In this document: in pieces, positions 18,367-26,998 of the stretch | Layout: each line of letters opens with the position of its first letter | Numbering within the stretch: the stretch's first letter is position 1 | Assembly: GCF_014764505.1 (NCBI RefSeq) | Contig: NZ_JACXWX010000012.1 | Span: 62,001-126,000, forward strand | DNA: 64,000 nucleotides | Direction: 5' to 3' | Source of the DNA: Phormidium tenue FACHB-886 | GTDB taxonomy: Bacteria > Cyanobacteriota > Cyanobacteriia > Elainellales > Elainellaceae | Made by a program: the position numbers and the translations under genes | The notes under the pieces: generated by a model | Told to the model about the DNA's origin: nothing | Seen by the model: the letters and a program-made list of their open reading frames with translations, nothing else | Database searches by the model: none

Positions 18367-19323
18367 ATGGTTGTTAGTCCCTCTCGTCCTATTCGGATCG
18401 GCTCGCGCAAAAGCCAGTTGGCACTAGTGCAAACTTATTGGGTGCGCGATCAGCTACAGAAGCACTATGCCGATCGCACTTTTGAAATCCAAACGATGAA
18501 TACTCAGGGTGACAAAATCCTGGATGTGGCGCTGTCAAAAATTGGCGACAAAGGGCTGTTTACCCAAGAGCTAGAAGACGGCATGCTGAACGGCGACACT
18601 GATTTTGCCGTGCATTCCCTCAAAGATTTGCCCACCCGCTTGCCGCAGGGTTTGATACTAGGCTGTGTGACCGAGCGCGAAGATCCGGCAGATGCGCTGG
18701 TCGTGCATGAGCGCAATAAAGATAAACAGCTAGACACCCTACCTGAAGGTGCGGTGATTGGTACTTCTTCCTTGCGTCGTCTTGCGCAGCTGCGTCATCA
18801 CTATCCCCACCTGCGCTTTAAAGACATCCGGGGCAACCTCAATACCCGTCTACAGAAGCTAGACGCGGGCGACTACGATGCGATCGTCTTAGCAGCTGCA
18901 GGGCTACAGCGCCTAGATATGGCAGATCGGATTCACCAGATTATCCCCGCTGAAATTTCACTTCATGCGGTGGGACAGGGAGCACTCGGCATTGAATGTC
19001 GGGCTGAAGACCCAGAGGTGTTGCACCTGCTGAAAGCGTTGGAACATCAGCCTACTGCCTATCGCTGCTATGCCGAGCGTGCTTTTTTGCGGGAGCTAGA
19101 AGGCGGCTGCCAAGTACCGATCGGCGTGAATACTAAAATAGAAGGTGATTCGCTGACGTTAGTCGGCATGGTTGCCAGCGTCGATGGGCAGAAGATGGTG
19201 AAGGGTAGCGCCACTGGGGCAGTTCAGAATGCTGAGGCGATCGGCATTCAGCTTGCTCAAGAGCTGAGACAGCAAGGCGCAACTGAGATTCTAGAAGCGA
19301 TTCTGGCAGAGATCCAGCGCTAG
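18367..19323 (+). CDS. hemC: Porphobilinogen deaminase (hydroxymethylbilane synthase)
   Basis: Joins four porphobilinogen units into hydroxymethylbilane, the precursor of haem, chlorophyll, phycobilins and cobalamin. The N-terminal [14 protein letters not shown], the loop [22 protein letters not shown] and [14 protein letters not shown] are diagnostic. The cysteine that carries the dipyrromethane cofactor lies in [10 protein letters not shown]. The length of 318 residues is normal. ATG start at 18367. A strong intrinsic terminator follows 15 bases after the stop. Confidence 0.97.
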   Translation: MVVSPSRPIRIGSRKSQLALVQTYWVRDQLQKHYADRTFEIQTMNTQGDKILDVALSKIGDKGLFTQELEDGMLNGDTDFAVHSLKDLPTRLPQGLILGCVTEREDPADALVVHERNKDKQLDTLPEGAVIGTSSLRRLAQLRHHYPHLRFKDIRGNLNTRLQKLDAGDYDAIVLAAAGLQRLDMADRIHQIIPAEISLHAVGQGALGIECRAEDPEVLHLLKALEHQPTAYRCYAERAFLRELEGGCQVPIGVNTKIEGDSLTLVGMVASVDGQKMVKGSATGAVQNAEAIGIQLAQELRQQGATEILEAILAEIQR

Positions 19324-19337
19324 AAAAGCCAAAATTT

Positions 19338-19374
19338 AAAGCGGAAGCGGCGCTCGGCGTCGCTTCCGCTTTTT
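19338..19374 (+). terminator. Intrinsic terminator of hemC
   Basis: AAAGCGGAAGCG (19338-19349) pairs perfectly with CGCTTCCGCTTT (19361-19372), and the run of five T continues past the stem. Confidence 0.9.
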
Positions 19375-19408
19375 CAAAATTCCTTAGCTTTGCAAAGATA
19401 ATAAGGAG

Positions 19409-19454
19409 AAGGCAGAGAGTAGAAGGGAAATGTATCTTTTCTACTCTCTGCCTT
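19409..19454 (-). terminator. Hairpin downstream of psbY
   Basis: The 16-nt arms 19409-19424 and 19439-19454 are perfectly complementary (AAGGCAGAGAGTAGAA on the left) around a 14-nt loop. It lies about 100 bases past the psbY stop on the minus strand and between convergent transcripts, so it could act in either direction. Confidence 0.65.
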
Positions 19455-19558
19455 TACAAAAACGAGTTCCTGCGCTTGGTGTAAGTCTGCTTGCTGTAAG
19501 TTGCTCTATTTAAACTTAGTGCAACCTTTTTAGTACAGCCTTTAGCTCACCTGCACGC

Positions 19559-19672
19559 TTATTTTGATACAAAGTCTTTTCCCTGTTTCAGAGCATCTTG
19601 TCCAATATTCTTGAACACCCAGCCTAAAGCCAGCGCCAAAGGCAATACCACAATCAGCAAACGCCAATCCAT
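19559..19672 (-). CDS. psbY: Photosystem II protein Y
   Basis: 37-residue single-span membrane protein read from the minus strand: MDWRLLIVVLPLALALGWVF then a polar tail with NIGQDALKQGKDFVSK. The opening MDWR plus a hydrophobic helix with LP, followed by GW, NI and a Gln-containing helix, matches PsbY, a peripheral thylakoid subunit near cytochrome b559. The ribosome binding site GAGGAGG precedes the ATG at 19672. It is monocistronic with a hairpin downstream. Confidence 0.88.
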   Translation of the reverse strand: MDWRLLIVVLPLALALGWVFKNIGQDALKQGKDFVSK

Positions 19673-19967
19673 AGCTGAAATCCTCCTCTAAAGTTTTATG
19701 ACATAGTTCTCATCTTTAATCATTATTCTGCAGCCAATCGCTGGAATTTACCAGATCTAGTGTTACAAATTTTTACAAAATTACAAGTATTATTACCTAG
19801 AAGCTTTACAGCTATCTTCACTTGAATATCCATAAAGTAATTTAAAAAGTAATTCCAGAGCGGCACATTGCCTGACTTGCACAATTAATCTGGTTGTGTT
19901 TCATCGTAAAGCACTGTTGGTAGCGAGTCAGCGATGGGCTACCGGAATCAACGGATTGGCGTTCAAC
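19673..19967. other. Intergenic region upstream of psbY
   Basis: AT-rich 295 bases. It should hold the psbY promoter (minus strand) and the end of the gamma carbonic anhydrase-like transcript. No hairpin stronger than background and no gene was seen. Confidence 0.4.
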
Positions 19968-20516
19968 CTACACAGGCTTGAACCCTAAATCTGTGCCTTT
20001 GCCTGCGTGAACCAGTGCAAGCTTCTCATACTGCTTCGCATGTTCAATTAGCTCTGCTGCTTCTTGGTCGGAAAGGGATCGCAGAATTTTTGCTGGAACC
20101 CCCACTGCCAGCGATCGCGCCGGTACATCTTTCGTGACAACTGCTCCAGCGCCAATAATGCAGCCTTCCCCAACCCGGACTCGATCGAGGACAATTGCGC
20201 CAATGCCAATCAAGCTGCCTCGCCCAATATGAGCGCTATGAACGACAGCGCGATGCCCAACGGTGACATAGTCTTCTAAAATAGTTGGCTCGCCCGGATC
20301 TCCATGCAGCACGGCGCCATCCTGGATATTTGTGCAGCGCCCGATCTCAATTCGTTCCACGTCGGCCCGCACTACCGCTCCGTACCAAATGCTTGCACCC
20401 GCTGCAACTTCTACCTGCCCTAGCACAGTTGCATTTGCGGCTACAAAGGCTGCCAGTGACAGATCGGGTGGTAACCAAGGGGAAGGGAATGGAAACAAGT
20501 TCTGAGTGCTGCTCAT
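19968..20516 (-). CDS. Gamma carbonic anhydrase-like hexapeptide-repeat protein
   Basis: 182-residue left-handed beta-helix protein. Hexapeptide repeats run through about residues 25-140. Candidate zinc histidines occur in VLHGDPG and GHRAVVHSAHIG, as in gamma-class carbonic anhydrases (YrdA/PaaY type, and the N-terminal domain of CcmM). It lacks the RbcS-like repeats of CcmM. It could hydrate CO2 or be a catalytically weak relative. It is transcribed alone; the upstream neighbour is on the other strand. Confidence 0.88.
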   Translation of the reverse strand: MSSTQNLFPFPSPWLPPDLSLAAFVAANATVLGQVEVAAGASIWYGAVVRADVERIEIGRCTNIQDGAVLHGDPGEPTILEDYVTVGHRAVVHSAHIGRGSLIGIGAIVLDRVRVGEGCIIGAGAVVTKDVPARSLAVGVPAKILRSLSDQEAAELIEHAKQYEKLALVHAGKGTDLGFKPV

Positions 20517-20810
20517 CCTGAGTCTCTAAAAAACAATTGCTTCCCTTTGCATCCTGGCTTATGAAAATTTATCAACAAGATGGATGCAACGTAGAACACA
20601 ATCTATTGCTTAACGTATCTATCAACCTACTGTGGCAGACTGGCAAAATTGCCGCTATTGTGCAGAAGCAACAAAACTTGTCGCATCTGCAGCGCGCTGG
20701 ATGGGTACTGTCCACCAGCTAGCCACTATTCTACTAAGACTGCAGCATTTATACGGAGTATACTAGAAACACCGGATCTGGCTTAGGTCGCGTATGCTGA
20801 CACCACTTAC

Positions 20811-21320
20811 ATGATGAACCCAGCTTTACAGTATCCAATCTTTGGTCCAGAAATTCAGTGTCCTCACTGCCGCCAGACTATTCCGGCACTCACGTTGACG
20901 GATACTTACTTGTGCCAACGACACGGCGCCTTTGAGGCAAACCCAAAGACGGGTGAACTTAATCATCTCCAGTCTGGACGGCATTGGCGGCAATGGAACA
21001 ACGAGTGGTATCGCCAACACACTCACCCTGATGGAATTCGCTTTGAGATCCACGAAGCGCTCGATCGCCTTTATACACAGGGCTATCGCGCTACCAGGGT
21101 CATCATTGCTAGCCGCTATAAAGATTTAATCAGCACCTATCTAGAGCGCAGCGCTCCTTGGCGGGGGCAGCCTGACTCCCCTCGTCCTCGGCTTTACGGG
21201 TTGCCGGTTGAGTTTAGCTCTGATCCATCTGAAGACCCTTGCTGGGATGTGATCAACTTTGACTTGGAGAAGGAGCCTGGCGCACCCGTGCGCTATCCCT
21301 ATTTCCGGTTGTTTGAGTAG
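20811..21320 (+). CDS. Conserved cyanobacterial protein with N-terminal zinc ribbon (TIGR02652-like)
   Basis: 169 residues. Residues about 17-35 have a CPHC...C pattern (IQCPHCRQTIPALTLTDTYLC) with a His two residues on, fitting a small zinc site. The rest has a conserved-looking core with GRHWRQWNNEWYRQH, RFEIHEALDRLYTQGYRAT and YGLPVEFS. I associate this with the cyanobacteria-wide family TIGR02652, whose function is unknown. The first ATG at 20811 is directly followed by a second, and either may be used. The stop is 14 bp before the next gene. Confidence 0.8.
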   Translation: MMNPALQYPIFGPEIQCPHCRQTIPALTLTDTYLCQRHGAFEANPKTGELNHLQSGRHWRQWNNEWYRQHTHPDGIRFEIHEALDRLYTQGYRATRVIIASRYKDLISTYLERSAPWRGQPDSPRPRLYGLPVEFSSDPSEDPCWDVINFDLEKEPGAPVRYPYFRLFE

Positions 21321-21334
21321 AGTCAGTATCAGCA

Positions 21335-21772
21335 ATGATGCATCATGCTTCCATCCGGACAGCCGATATCTTCCAGGCGATCGCCTTTTACGAGCAGCTT
21401 GGCTTCCAGGTTTGTGAGCGGTTCACGGCAGGTGTAACGCTGGCATGCTGGATGGAAGGACTAGGCGGGCGCATCGAGCTGCTGCAGGTGCCACAGCCCC
21501 GTCCCGCTGCCGACGCATTTGCTGATGAACACTACACAGGCTACTATCACCTGTCATTTGATCTGACAGGGGCTATAGATGACCTGCCCAACTGGCTAGA
21601 AGCACTGCAAGCTAAATTTGTGCAGCAATCTGAGATGGGACAAGGGCAACCTTTGAAGATTTTGCTGGAGCCAACGCAGCAGATAATCGGCGATCGGATC
21701 TACGAGGTTGCTTTTATTGCTGACTCAGATGGTCTGCCCCTAGAGTTTCTGCGATTGATGAAGACCCTTTAA
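21335..21772 (+). CDS. VOC (glyoxalase/dioxygenase fold) family protein
   Basis: 145-residue protein with one glyoxalase/bleomycin-resistance module: HHASIRTADIFQAIAFYEQL at the start, GFQVCERF, GRIELLQVP and a C-terminal VAFIADSDGLPLEFLRL. Candidate metal ligands are the His near residue 3, the Glu in IELLQ and the Glu in PLEFL. The substrate cannot be deduced. It follows the TIGR02652-like gene by 14 bp and is probably co-transcribed with it. Confidence 0.82.
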   Translation: MMHHASIRTADIFQAIAFYEQLGFQVCERFTAGVTLACWMEGLGGRIELLQVPQPRPAADAFADEHYTGYYHLSFDLTGAIDDLPNWLEALQAKFVQQSEMGQGQPLKILLEPTQQIIGDRIYEVAFIADSDGLPLEFLRLMKTL

Positions 21773-21836
21773 CAACACTAAGATTGTTCTACAGGTAGCT
21801 TATTTTTTTGGGAGATTGAGTTACGCTACCTCTATC

Positions 21837-21932
21837 AGGGTTGCAAACGAAGTTCGGTGGAACGGTGGCAGATCTGCCCCGCTGACCAAGCCCCATTGGT
21901 TAAACAATGGAGGCAGGCTCGGGTGCAACCCT
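21837..21932 (+). promoter_or_regulatory. Candidate structured leader RNA (three-way junction)
   Basis: A 96-nt element is closed by a perfect 9-bp stem, AGGGTTGCA (21837-21845) with TGCAACCCT (21924-21932). Inside, GCCCCATTG pairs with CAATGGAGGC (one bulged A) around GTTAAA, and GGCA-GATC-TGCC flanked by CGG/CCG makes a second hairpin, so three helices meet. It ends 45 nt before the start of a small membrane protein. It does not match a riboswitch class or SRP, 6S or tmRNA sequence that I know. Confidence 0.5.
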
Positions 21933-21977
21933 AATGACTTAGTTTCTAATCCGTTCAAAACGAGTTCAAATTACAGT

Positions 21978-22160
21978 ATGGAATCTGGTAGTCGAGTTAG
22001 CGAACCTGGCGAACGAACCCCCCAACCGCTAGCTAACTTCATTGGTGCGTTCGTTGCATTGCTCACCTTAGCTGTCCCTATCATGTCGATCGCCCACTTT
22101 TCCTCAGTGGATTCGGCGGTCTGGCAGCCTTCAACAGAGGTTTTCTCACAGCAAGAGTGA
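21978..22160 (+). CDS. Small single-span membrane protein
   Basis: 60 residues from the ATG at 21978. A polar N-terminus with PGERTPQPLANF leads into one transmembrane helix (IGAFVALLTLAVPIMSIAHF), then a short Ser/Gln-rich tail. The motif TPQPLANFIGA is one I associate with a conserved cyanobacterial small protein of unknown function. The longer open frame starting at 21816 runs through the structured RNA and is unlikely to be translated there. A near-perfect hairpin follows the gene. Confidence 0.72.
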   Translation: MESGSRVSEPGERTPQPLANFIGAFVALLTLAVPIMSIAHFSSVDSAVWQPSTEVFSQQE

Positions 22161-22258
22161 AGCATAGCAAGAGTGAAGCTGCATCATAAAGCACTCCGAA
22201 CTCACAATACTAGCTTCTGATTTTCCGCGATCTATCGCATCAGGTGTCTAGATAAGCC

Positions 22259-22309
22259 CAAGTTTTTTGTTGAAAGCTACCATGTACGTGGCTTTCAGCA
22301 AAAAACTTG
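22259..22309 (+). terminator. Hairpin after small membrane protein
   Basis: 19-nt arms 22259-22277 and 22291-22309 pair along their length with a single G-T pair around a 13-nt loop. The T6 tract is within the left arm and A6 within the right, so it could work on either strand. Confidence 0.6.
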
Positions 22310-22439
22310 TCTGACTCTTTGTAGCGATTGCTATAAAATGCTACTCGGAGGGATAGCCGGCTAGTTTGCCGTGGGCTAAAGCCACAGTTTTGGCTATTTC
22401 TTGGTTCTTGTCGATAGTTTGCCGATTTGGAGAAACGTT

Positions 22440-22952
22440 GTGGATTTATCGCGCATTCCTGCTCAGCCTAAGTCTGGATTGATCAATGTACTCGTTGAGA
22501 TTCCGGCTGGTAGCAAAAACAAGTATGAATTTGACAAGGAAATGGGGGCACTGGCGCTTGATCGCGTCCTGTATGCCTCAGTGCAATATCCATACGACTA
22601 TGGCTTTGTGCCCAATACCCTTGCAGATGACGGCGATCCTTTGGATGGCATGGTGATTATGGATCAGCCTACGTTCCCTGGCTGTGTGATTGCTGCCCGC
22701 CCGATTGGCATGCTGGAAATGGTAGACGGTGGCGATCGAGATGAAAAAATCCTCTGCGTTCCAGACAAAGATCCCCGCTATAGTGCAGTGAAGTCTCTGC
22801 AAGACATTGCACCACATCGCCTCGAGGAAATTGCTGAATTCTTCAGAACCTACAAGAACCTGGAGAAGAAAGTGACAGAGATTTTGGGCTGGAAGGATGT
22901 TGATCAAGTTCTTCCACTGGTCGAAGCCTGCATCAAAGCCGCTCAGCAGTAG
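22440..22952 (+). CDS. ppa: Inorganic pyrophosphatase (family I)
   Basis: Soluble Mg-dependent enzyme that hydrolyses pyrophosphate and pulls biosynthetic reactions forward. Family I motifs are complete: [14 protein letters not shown], the signature DGDPLDGMV with its metal-binding Asp residues, and the later KDPRY and YKNLE. A GTG start at 22440 ([13 protein letters not shown]) with GGAGAAACGTT just upstream fits the conserved N-terminus and gives 170 residues. An ATG-like start at 22401 would add residues not typical of the family. Confidence 0.95.
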   Translation: MDLSRIPAQPKSGLINVLVEIPAGSKNKYEFDKEMGALALDRVLYASVQYPYDYGFVPNTLADDGDPLDGMVIMDQPTFPGCVIAARPIGMLEMVDGGDRDEKILCVPDKDPRYSAVKSLQDIAPHRLEEIAEFFRTYKNLEKKVTEILGWKDVDQVLPLVEACIKAAQQ

Positions 22953-22993
22953 AGCTTGCGCCTTAGCAGGTTTGCAGCGGTGAAAGATGGGAC

Positions 22994-23021
22994 TGATGCG
23001 GCGTTTTTTAGCGCCGCATCA
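22994..23021 (+). terminator. Hairpin downstream of ppa
   Basis: TGATGCGGCG (22994-23003) pairs perfectly with CGCCGCATCA (23012-23021) around a T-rich loop, 42 bases past the ppa stop. Confidence 0.7.
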
Positions 23022-23267
23022 ATTCTTATGCAAAATCAGCACTATGAGGCGAAGCACCAGTATACTGGTAGTCATTCAATAATAGCCGCCTGCCTCTAAT
23101 AAGTCGCATCGTGGCAGTAGTAATAGCTACCGCTCATTCATGTAGCTTCAGCAGTTAATTAGAACGGTTTGAAAGGGGATGCCCCAAAACCAAAAGCTTT
23201 TTTGATGATTTAGTTTCCTGAAAACTCGGTTCAAGTCGGTATATATAGGTATAGAAATGCACCATCC

Positions 23268-23327
23268 CTGGTTGTAGATTTACACATCTACAACCAGAAA
23301 ATGTTAAAACTAGAAAATGTTAAAACT
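23268..23327. repeat. Perfect 12-bp hairpin followed by a 16-bp tandem duplication
   Basis: CTGGTTGTAGAT (23268-23279) pairs with ATCTACAACCAG (23286-23297) around TTACAC. Immediately after it AGAAAATGTTAAAACT occurs twice in tandem (23296-23311, 23312-23327). Confidence 0.8.
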
Positions 23328-23486
23328 GAGGATGAGACACTCAGCTGGACTAGCAGGGTATTAATTGTGCTAACTGGAACCAATAGAGTTCTATAGCTTT
23401 GTGAACACCAGTCCTCTAAGTGTCGAATCTTCGAATAACAGTCTCATCTTAGCGGCTCGTTAAGTAAAGGTTCACTTGAATCAAAG

Positions 23487-24407
23487 ATGTCAGGCTTTGA
23501 CTCTGTTTCTCACCGTCCGCAGTCTACAAATGGCAGTAGGCACTTTGCCACAGTCGCTTTTCCTGCTGCCTTTCAAGTCAAGTTTTGGGGAGTGCGTGGC
23601 AGCATCCCTACGCCAGGAGTGGAGACAGTTCGCTATGGCGGCAATACGGCTTGTGTTGAAATCCAGGTTGATGGCAAACGTTTAATTTTTGATGGCGGCA
23701 CAGGGCTGCGGGTTCTGGGAAAGCAGTGGCTTCACGAAATGCCAGTACAGGCTCACCTCTTCTTCACGCACACGCATTGGGATCGGATTCAAGGGTTTCC
23801 GTTCTTTGCGCCTGCTTTCATTGAAGGGAATCAGTTTGATATTTATGGGGCAATGGGGGCGAATGGAGCATCCATTAAGCAACAGCTCTCAGAGCAAATG
23901 TTGCGTCCCAATTTTCCAGTACCCCTTCAAATGATGCGATCGCAGCTGCAGTTTCATGACATTGCTCCTGGTGCAGTCATCCGATTGGGTGATGTAGTCA
24001 TAGAGACGATCGCGCTCAATCGTCCTAACTGTGCGTTGGGCTATCGTGTCACCTGGAACGGGTATTCAGTCGTCTATGCCACTGATACTGAGCATTTGCC
24101 AGGGCAGCTTGACCAAGGCTTGCTGTACTTAGCAGACCAAGCCGATCTGCTAATCTATGATGCTGCCTATGTCGATCATGCCTACTACGCACCGAATATC
24201 CGTAACCAGCCGGCGCCTTGGTACGCAGGTATTGAGGTAGCGATCGCTGCCCGAGTCAAGCAAGTGATCCTGTTTCATCATGACCCAACCCACGAAGACG
24301 ATTTCTTAGATTGCGTTGAGGCAGAGGTGCAGTCTCAGTTTCCCAATGTGCAGCTCGCCCGCGAAGGTGCGGCGATCGAGGTCACTGCTGCAACATTGCC
24401 TGTGTAA
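23487..24407 (+). CDS. MBL-fold metallo-hydrolase with altered HxHxDH motif
   Basis: 306-residue metallo-beta-lactamase-fold protein resembling the FWGVRGS-type phosphodiesterase-like group. After a variable 28-residue N-terminus come VKFWGVRGSIPTPG and YGGNTACVEI, then the metal motif as HTHWDR (residues 95-100), where the sixth position is usually His. Further likely ligands are in ATDTEH and LFHHDPTHEDD. Arg100 in place of His should weaken or remove the second metal site, so its activity may differ from the classic enzymes. Substrate unknown. It is monocistronic between ppa and purU. Confidence 0.87.
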   Translation: MSGFDSVSHRPQSTNGSRHFATVAFPAAFQVKFWGVRGSIPTPGVETVRYGGNTACVEIQVDGKRLIFDGGTGLRVLGKQWLHEMPVQAHLFFTHTHWDRIQGFPFFAPAFIEGNQFDIYGAMGANGASIKQQLSEQMLRPNFPVPLQMMRSQLQFHDIAPGAVIRLGDVVIETIALNRPNCALGYRVTWNGYSVVYATDTEHLPGQLDQGLLYLADQADLLIYDAAYVDHAYYAPNIRNQPAPWYAGIEVAIAARVKQVILFHHDPTHEDDFLDCVEAEVQSQFPNVQLAREGAAIEVTAATLPV

Positions 24408-24602
24408 TCCTAAAGCGGCTTAAAGCTTCGCCAACACCCACCTTTAGGCACCTGTGCCTTCTCGTGCTTTCTCATGGATGCAAGAAGCAAAGAGGGAACG
24501 GAGCCTAGCTTTCAAAAAAATTAGTTCTATGTAAGTACAAAGCGCTATAGATACTGAGCAACTGACTACAATTTGGTTTGGTGTAATCTTTTGCTCATTC
24601 TT

Positions 24603-25457
24603 ATGCCCAGCCCCACTGCCACGCTGCTGATTTCCTGCCCAGATCAGAAAGGACTCGTAGCCAAAATCGCCAATTTCATTTATGCCAATGGCGGCAACAT
24701 CATCCACGCCGACCAGCACACTGATTTTACGGCAGGCTTATTTCTAACGCGAATTGAGTGGCAGCTTGACGGATTTAATCTACCGCGTGAGCTAATTGGA
24801 CCTGCGTTTAATGCGATCGCTCAGCCCCTCTCTGCCGACTGGCAGCTGCACTTTTCAGATGATATGCCTCGCGTAGCGGTGTGGGTAAGCAAGCAAGACC
24901 ACTGTTTGTTTGATTTAATTTGGCGGCTAAAGGCGGGAGAACTGGCGGCCGAGATTCCGTTAGTCATCAGCAATCATTTGAGCCTGAAAGCAATCGCCGA
25001 TCAGTTCGGCATTGATTTTCACCACGTCCCCATTACGCCAGACACAAAACTAGAACAGGAACAAAAGCAGCTTGCTTTATTAAAGCAATACAACATCGAT
25101 CTAGTCGTGTTGGCGAAATACATGCAGGTCCTGAGCAGCAGCTTTATAGAGCAGTTTCCGCAGGTGATTAACATTCATCACTCTTTTCTGCCTGCTTTTG
25201 CAGGCGCCAACCCTTACCAGCGCGCATATGAGCGAGGTGTCAAGATTATTGGCGCAACGGCACATTATGTCACTCAAGACTTAGACGAAGGTCCGATTAT
25301 TGAGCAAGATGTGGTGCGAGTTAGCCACCGCGATCAGGTAAACGATCTGATTCGCAAAGGCAAGGATTTAGAACGGGTGGTGCTGGCGCGAGCAGTGCGG
25401 CTGCATCTACAAGATCGGGTGTTGGTGTATGGCAATCGAACGGTCGTGTTTGCCTAA
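24603..25457 (+). CDS. purU: Formyltetrahydrofolate deformylase
   Basis: Hydrolyses 10-formyl-THF to formate and THF, balancing one-carbon pools. An N-terminal ACT domain (ATLLISCPDQKGLVAKIANF) is followed by a formyltransferase-fold catalytic domain. Catalytic residues are visible in VINIHHSFLPAF, with the conserved Asn and His, and in DEGPIIEQD. The ATG at 24603 (MPSPTATLL) gives 285 residues and starts right at the ACT domain; the upstream TTG-type start adds ten unconserved residues. Confidence 0.94.
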   Translation: MPSPTATLLISCPDQKGLVAKIANFIYANGGNIIHADQHTDFTAGLFLTRIEWQLDGFNLPRELIGPAFNAIAQPLSADWQLHFSDDMPRVAVWVSKQDHCLFDLIWRLKAGELAAEIPLVISNHLSLKAIADQFGIDFHHVPITPDTKLEQEQKQLALLKQYNIDLVVLAKYMQVLSSSFIEQFPQVINIHHSFLPAFAGANPYQRAYERGVKIIGATAHYVTQDLDEGPIIEQDVVRVSHRDQVNDLIRKGKDLERVVLARAVRLHLQDRVLVYGNRTVVFA

Positions 25458-25542
25458 ACAATTTGCCTCGTCTCCTCGCTGTCCTGCTTTTAGCGCCTAA
25501 TTTTTCCTACAATTTTGCACAGTCCTCCAATCGATCGAAGCA

Positions 25543-26658
25543 ATGCCTAACCCCATCCGCGTCTGCATTATCCTGGGCACTCGCCCGGAAGCCATTAAGC
25601 TGGCTCCAGTGATTCAGCAGTTTCGTCAAGATTCTGCCTTTGAGACCCAGGTGATCCTCACTGGGCAGCACCAGGAAATGGTGGCGCAGGTGATGCAGCT
25701 ATTCGAGCTACAGGCTGACCATGATCTTGCTATTATGCAGCATGGGCAAACGCTCACCGATATCACCTGCCGTAGTTTACGCGGTTTAGAAGATTTATTT
25801 AGGCAGCTCCAGCCGCAGATTGTGCTGGTGCAGGGCGATACAACTACAGCATTTGCAGCAGCACTGGCTGCGTTCTACCAAAAGATTCCGGTGGGGCATG
25901 TGGAGGCAGGGCTACGAACCGATGACATTTATAACCCCTACCCAGAGGAAGCAAATCGGCGTTTGATTTCCCAGGTGACACAGCTCCACTTTGCGCCCAC
26001 GTCTCTTTCTGTAGAGCATCTGAACCGAGCGGGGGTGGTCGGCAAAATCTACAATACCGGCAACACCGTGATTGATGCGCTCTTGACGATTGCCGATCGC
26101 CAGCTTGCTTGCCCAATTTCAGGTCTAGACTGGAACGCCTACCGAGTAATTTTGGCAACAGTACATCGCCGTGAAAATTGGGGCGAGCCGCTGCAAGATA
26201 TTGCTTCTGGCTTTTTGCAGGTGTTGGACAAATTCCCAGACACAGCGTTGCTGCTGCCCCTGCACCGCAACCCAACTGTGCGCGACCCGCTTAAAGCAAT
26301 TTTGGGCGATCATCCACGTGCCTTTTTGACCGAGCCGCTGAACTACGGTGAATTGGTAAGTGCGATGCAGCGCTGCTATCTGCTGCTAACAGATTCAGGT
26401 GGGCTTCAAGAAGAAGCGCCTAGCCTCGGTAAACCTGTACTTGTGCTGCGCGAAACGACCGAGCGACCTGAGGCGGTCACAGCAGGAACCGCAAAACTCG
26501 TTGGCACCCAGTCTCAAACCATTCTTAAAGAAGCAGGCGAACTGTTAAGCAGTGCAGTTGCCTACAACACAATGGCAAATGTGGCGAATCCGTTTGGGGA
26601 TGGTCATGCTGCAGTGCGGATTGTCGCAGCGGTCAAGGAATACTTTGAGAAGAGATGA
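25543..26658 (+). CDS. wecB: UDP-N-acetylglucosamine 2-epimerase (non-hydrolysing)
   Basis: Interconverts UDP-GlcNAc and UDP-ManNAc, supplying ManNAc units for surface polysaccharide. GT-B-fold motifs are present: ILGTRPEAIKLAPVI at the N-terminus, LVQGDTTTAFAAALAAFY, HVEAGLRTDD...NPYPEEANRRLI, VHRRENWG and the C-terminal DSGGLQEEAPSLGKPVLVLR. 371 residues is normal. It is 85 bp downstream of purU, with no other polysaccharide gene directly attached; a GT2 glycosyltransferase lies 1.1 kb further. Confidence 0.95.
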   Translation: MPNPIRVCIILGTRPEAIKLAPVIQQFRQDSAFETQVILTGQHQEMVAQVMQLFELQADHDLAIMQHGQTLTDITCRSLRGLEDLFRQLQPQIVLVQGDTTTAFAAALAAFYQKIPVGHVEAGLRTDDIYNPYPEEANRRLISQVTQLHFAPTSLSVEHLNRAGVVGKIYNTGNTVIDALLTIADRQLACPISGLDWNAYRVILATVHRRENWGEPLQDIASGFLQVLDKFPDTALLLPLHRNPTVRDPLKAILGDHPRAFLTEPLNYGELVSAMQRCYLLLTDSGGLQEEAPSLGKPVLVLRETTERPEAVTAGTAKLVGTQSQTILKEAGELLSSAVAYNTMANVANPFGDGHAAVRIVAAVKEYFEKR

Positions 26659-26722
26659 AGCGAAAAGCTGAGGCAAGCGCCGTTATGCTCACATTATGGT
26701 CAGAGCAGCAAGAGGGCGACTG

Positions 26723-26998
26723 TTATTCCTCTGGCAGTTCTGGGCGCTCCGGCTTCGGTGCATCGATTAGCTCATGCTTTGAGCGCTTTAACTGTTTCCA
26801 GAGGTCTTTGATCTGGTAATAAGCGTCATCTGCTGAGATCTGCCCGCCGGTTTCTAGCCCGCAAACGATCGAAACTCGCTGAGCAAACTCCTGCAGGTTG
26901 GCGTTAAAAGCGAGCTGCTCCGGATTGAATTCTCCGTGGTAGCGGCTTTTGGGGTAGAGAAATGCATCCTTACTGAGTTTGTCTTTATCTTCTGCCAC
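26723..26998 (-). CDS. Small conserved cyanobacterial protein (DUF7219-like)
   Basis: 91 residues from the GTG at 26998, beginning VAEDKDKLSKDAFLYPKSRY. The block YHGEFNPEQLAFNANLQEFA followed by CGLETGG and YQIKDLWKQLKRSK is strongly patterned and matches a small family that I know only from cyanobacteria, probably DUF7219. It is mostly helical and charged, soluble, with no catalytic motif. The GTG was preferred over the ATG at 27037 because the conserved block begins there. Function unknown. Confidence 0.78.
   Translation of the reverse strand: MAEDKDKLSKDAFLYPKSRYHGEFNPEQLAFNANLQEFAQRVSIVCGLETGGQISADDAYYQIKDLWKQLKRSKHELIDAPKPERPELPEE

Larger units (their letters stand above)
22953..23486. 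other. Intergenic region with hairpins and a tandem repeat
   Basis: 534 bases. It holds the ppa hairpin, a perfect 12-bp hairpin at 23268-23297, a 16-bp tandem repeat at 23296-23327 and a separated inverted pair GATGAGAC/GTCTCATC (23331 and about 23443). No convincing open frame. The promoter of the MBL-fold gene should lie near the right end. Confidence 0.5.

Noticed and set aside
20537-20722. 61-codon plus-strand frame
   Set aside because: No ribosome binding site and no conserved pattern.
21837-21932. SRP RNA, 6S RNA or tmRNA
   Set aside because: The SRP domain IV consensus, the 6S bubble and the tmRNA acceptor/tag are all absent; only the secondary structure is notable.
21816-21977. N-terminal extension of the small membrane protein
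   Set aside because: It would translate through the structured RNA; the conserved protein begins at 21978.
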